NCBI GenBank assembly: GCA_014904985.1
Contig: MU129032.1
Coordinates: forward strand, 2,851 to 24,410
Origin: Hydnum rufescens UP504
Lineage: Eukaryota; Basidiomycota; Agaricomycetes; Cantharellales; Hydnaceae
Length of the DNA: 21,560 nt
Direction: 5' to 3'
This document shows, piece after piece, positions 18,461 through 21,560 of the stretch (the first letter of the stretch is position 1; every line of letters starts with the position of its first letter). The notes under the pieces were generated by a model. The model searched no databases, was not told where the DNA came from, and saw nothing but the letters and a program-made list of their open reading frames with translations. The position numbers and the translations under genes are program-made.

Positions 18461-18745
18461 GGCGTCTTCGGCAGGCAACTGATCACTATTCCCGACAGTC
18501 TTGTTCCGTGACTCTCCATTCTTCATCATCCTTTTCCTATGGGCAGTCACGTTCTAGGGCTCACGCTGTTCTTCGGAGTACGAAAATAGGATAGAGATGC
18601 GATAACCTATCTGAAGAGATACATCACGATTAGATCATTAATGTGTTAGTTAAAACCGAATAGATAGGTAGAGACAACGAGCAACACACGCAAGGTGCTG
18701 CATTCCTTTTAATGCGCCCCACGATTGGGAGGAGAGTTACAGAGG
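18461..18745. other. Highly divergent stretch of the second copy; no gene seen
   Basis: The stretch lies between matches to about 14030 and 14166 of the first copy and is about 150 bp longer. Scattered short matches (ACTCTCCATTCTTCATCATCC against TCTTCATCACCTTCATCAG) suggest the same DNA with many insertions. Nothing else was recognised. Confidence 0.5.
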
Positions 18746-19268
18746 GATCTCCTGCCACCATCCATGAAATCATCGTACAGGGGAATTTTTTGGGCCTTAA
18801 AGCCTGCATTTAGGATGAAGGTATGTTAGACTATCCACAAGTGAATACTGGCGCGTGCGCACCAATCCTGATTAATATTTCTGATCCTTCGACAGCTTCA
18901 CCGCTTCAAGACCCGGTCACACATAGACAATAAAAAAACCGGCTTCCAGTTAATTTCCGTGATTTGTTTCCGGTTTGTTCCGTTTTGGTTCCAAGCCTGT
19001 TTCCAAATTTGCCCCATCTCCATTCATTCCCATTCATTTTCCGCGTTTCCTTTACCAGCTGGCAGCCACCTTTTCCTGCATCATATTAGATATAATTGAC
19101 CTTGCATTTATTATATCAACTAGATGTTATTTTTAACCAGGAGGGCCTGGGGGCCCCTGCAAATACATCAAGGGGCCCCCCCAAGCAGCCCAGGGCCATG
19201 CAGAATTATGCATTATTAATTTAATATATTTATATTTTATTATTTATAGTATATATAGATATAAACCA
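18746..19268. repeat. Noisy copy of 14166-14705
   Basis: The accessory 5' region (CTCCTGCCACCATCCATGAAAT), the TTTCCGGTTTGTTC stretch, the inverted repeat, the GGGGCCCC block and the AT tract follow in the same order as in the first copy, with frequent single-base gains and losses. Confidence 0.85.
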
Positions 19269-20550
19269 TAGGCTCACCTCAAGTGGGCTTCACCCTGTGC
19301 CCAGAAGAGCAGCCCAGAGGCTGCTGTCTTGGCAAGTGTAGCTAAAGAAAAAAACACTTAACCTGGAAATCACCCAGTCGGGGCCTGGTTCCATTTGGTG
19401 AATCCTCCAAGGTGGGAGTCGCTCCATGGGTTTCATTTCCATGTGGCCTTCGCGGTTCCGTTCCTGGTGTTCATGGCGGTCGCTCGCAGGTCTTGTGGTC
19501 CGGGGGTTCGTGCCGGGTCTGGTCCAATATTTGAGAGAAACTAATTAATGAAATTAGTTAAACATGCAGTGCAAAAAGAGCAGCTTATGACTGCTCTTTT
19601 TTGGCACAACGAATTAAGAATAAAAACAAAGAAAAAAAAATACCTTGTAGGTACCCACACCGCTGCAGCGGTGTGGGGTACTGGGGCCGTGTACTCTCAC
19701 GTACGTATGGGGGTTCGTATCGGGTCGTTGTTCGGTAAAAAGGGGGGGCGGGGGTTTGCCTCTGTAATTTGTTTGCTGGATGTTGAGACCTACAACAAAC
19801 TTTTTAAGTTTGTTAGAAATTAAAAACCACACAAAAGAGCAGCTTATCGCCTGCTCTTTTTGTGTGGCTTGACTGGGAGGAGGACTTTACCTTTATATGA
19901 ATGAACCGCACACCCGCCAATGGCGGGTGTGTGATTCTGGGCCCCTTCTTTGGCGCGTTGCCATGGCTGTTGTCCTCCATTTGGCGTGGTGCCGCATGTT
20001 GGCGTCGTTTGCCCATTGGCACGTCGCGTTGCTGTGTTGTGTTGCAATCTATCGCGTTGCCGCGTTGCGTGCCGCGTGTTTGGCGGTGCGTTGCTCTTGT
20101 CGTTTTTGCGGTTATCGTCGTACCTAAAATAACATTTTAAATAGTTAGAATTGATAACCGCAAAAAGAGCACTTTTCACTGCTCTTTGCCGCGGGTGTAG
20201 CTATGGGGGTGGGGCTCAACTTTATATACTACCACACCACCGCCGCAGTGGGTGTGGGTCCTGAGCTCGTATTGGCGGTTGCGTGTGTCGCGTCTCAGAT
20301 TTGGCGCGATGCTGTTTGTGTTGTTGGCGGCTGACTGTAGTTGCGTTGTTTGGCGCGCTGTGTATGTTGCGTTTGTTGGGCGCTGCTGTTTTCAGCGCAT
20401 TGCCGTGTATCAGGTTTGCCACTTTGGGCTCTCGCCGTTTTGCGGATATCGTCAATGCGTTGGACCAGGCTGCAATCTAGAATAATTAAATACATTTAGT
20501 AAAAATTTCAAAGCAGCGCAAAAAGAGAGCTTATTCCGCTGCTCTAATTA
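19269..20550 (-). repeat. Noisy copy of array modules 0-4
   Basis: Counterparts of hairpin A are at about 19302-19332 (variant), 19569-19607, 19827-19867, 20159-20191 and 20509-20548. Palindrome B counterparts are at 19651-19681, 19909-19933 and about 20228-20260. The stems carry extra or missing bases (for example CTTATGA for TTAT in the first loop). Splice motifs are largely still visible. The copy corresponds to 14706-16006. Confidence 0.85.
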
Positions 20551-21560
20551 TCCTGTTTGGCATTATGATCGAATAACCTAACTAACATACCTCCCACAGA
20601 CACGACAGTGTTGTGGACGTGTATCGCCTCTGGGGTTCATCTCGGTGCGGCGTGTGCGATGCTGGGTTGGCACTGCTTTTGCTTTCCCCGTTGCCCTTGT
20701 TGTGGTGGTTTTTGGTCATGGACAGAGGAAGTTTTGATAACGAACTTTGCGCAACGCCCTAGCTTGTAATTTGTGGGCCGGTGGTTGTCGTCGTCGTATA
20801 TCCGTGCCCGGGAGGGAAGGTGCTCGCGCAATAGCAGATATAGGCGGCAGATATCTTTATGATTGGGGACTCGTTGGTGGGTCCAAGGTGTATTTCGGTT
20901 CAGTGCATGCGGGTTGGTGGGTGCAGAGATCCAACGAAGCACATATACGATAAAACAATATAATACAATTAACATTAGTGAAGGGCCAAAACAAGAAAAA
21001 GAAAAGGCACACAAAAGGACAGCCAGGCTGCTCTTATTGTCGTGAACGGTACTTATTGATACCTGTCCTACCATATAAATATCCGAACAGCTACCCAGAG
21101 TCGAAGCCGATAATAGCGAAGGTGTCGCAGGGATGCCAATATACCAGTGGGCTCATTCGTGTGACAAACGGTTTGTCGGCGGCGATGCATGAAGTGAACT
21201 GAGTGGTCGCCCATTTATGAGTCACAATGGGCCCAAGAGTGGGGCAGCAAAATGGGCTAATAAGGTTAAAGCATATCCCGTTCCTTATACAGGGGCGCGA
21301 TTCCAGTTTATTAGATGTAGGAGGATGCGCTGCTCTTGCAAACTTTCAATTCATGCTTTTCTGATCATCGGTTGAGCCCGCGTATTCTAGAGTTCCCCCT
21401 ATTAAATCGAATATAGGAGCCTGGATTCAACAAGTAGTTAAAAATCACCTATGAGAGGCGAGGGCGCGGAGGGCGCGACGCCTTGCTCTTTTTGTGCTTG
21501 TTAATAGTAAGGTATCACACAACCATTCACTTTGGGGCAGAAAATGGTACCTTATATCAG
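20551..21560. repeat. Very noisy, expanded copy of the spacer 16006-16515; no gene
   Basis: Matching landmarks occur in order: a CATACCTCCCACAGACACGACAG stretch for module 4 palindrome B, TTGTTGTGGTGG, ATGAGTCACAATGGGCCC near 21216-21233, TTATTAGATG near 21308-21317, and GGGGCAGAAAATGGTACCT near the end. It is about twice as long as the original, with many insertions. Another hairpin-like remnant (GGACAGCCAGGCTGCTCTTATTG) lies near 21017-21040. Open frames here are chance. Confidence 0.6.

Noticed and set aside
20637..21074. 145-residue open frame on the minus strand with a hydrophobic stretch
   Set aside because: It lies in the very noisy copy of the spacer and matches no frame in the cleaner copy.
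1..21560. tRNA or rRNA genes
   Set aside because: No cloverleaf boxes or conserved rRNA segments were recognised by eye. A covariance-model scan (tRNAscan-SE, Infernal) was not possible.

Overview
The window looks like repeat-rich nuclear DNA of a filamentous fungus, most likely a basidiomycete (Agaricomycetes type). The evidence is a chromodomain Ty3/gypsy integrase, a PIF/Harbinger transposase interrupted by two 60-nt introns, and splice signals of fungal type (GTRAGT donors, CTAAC/CTAAT branch sites, YAG acceptors). There is no sign of bacterial gene organisation. No rRNA, tRNA or housekeeping gene was recognised. The organism call is inference; no search was run.

Layout. (1) 1-1611: 3' end of a Ty3/gypsy chromovirus on the minus strand: a frame-broken integrase with a chromodomain, a polypurine tract and the start of an LTR. 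(2) 1612-11225: about 9.6 kb made almost wholly of homopolymer runs. I read it as damaged consensus sequence; none of its open frames is a credible gene. (3) 11226-13125: clean sequence with a 44-bp palindrome followed by an apparently intact PIF/Harbinger transposase on the plus strand (three exons, 442 aa). (4) 13256-14455: a convergent minus-strand multi-exon gene with an acidic stretch, a Lys/Arg-rich signal and a charged coiled coil, probably the element's accessory protein. (5) 14519-17989: an array of ten repeated modules. On the minus strand each looks like an exon ending in a palindrome (palindrome B) followed by a roughly 100-nt spliceosomal intron built round a near-identical hairpin (hairpin A, core AAAAAGAGCAGC). 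(6) 17983-21560: a second, increasingly noisy tandem copy of the block that starts near 13574, including the accessory gene end, modules 0-4 and the spacer after them.

How the parts relate. The transposase and the convergent gene would make a standard two-gene Harbinger element. The accessory gene segment and the module array form a tandem unit of about 4.4 kb. At the junction near 17985 the second accessory copy runs, in an open frame, into the array. The module exons do not join into one reading frame, so the array is either non-coding spliced DNA or a degenerate gene. It is the most unusual part of the window. Sequence quality varies sharply (moderate at 1-1611, very poor at 1612-11225, good at 11226-17980, declining after that), so single-base frameshifts outside the good part should not be taken as biological.
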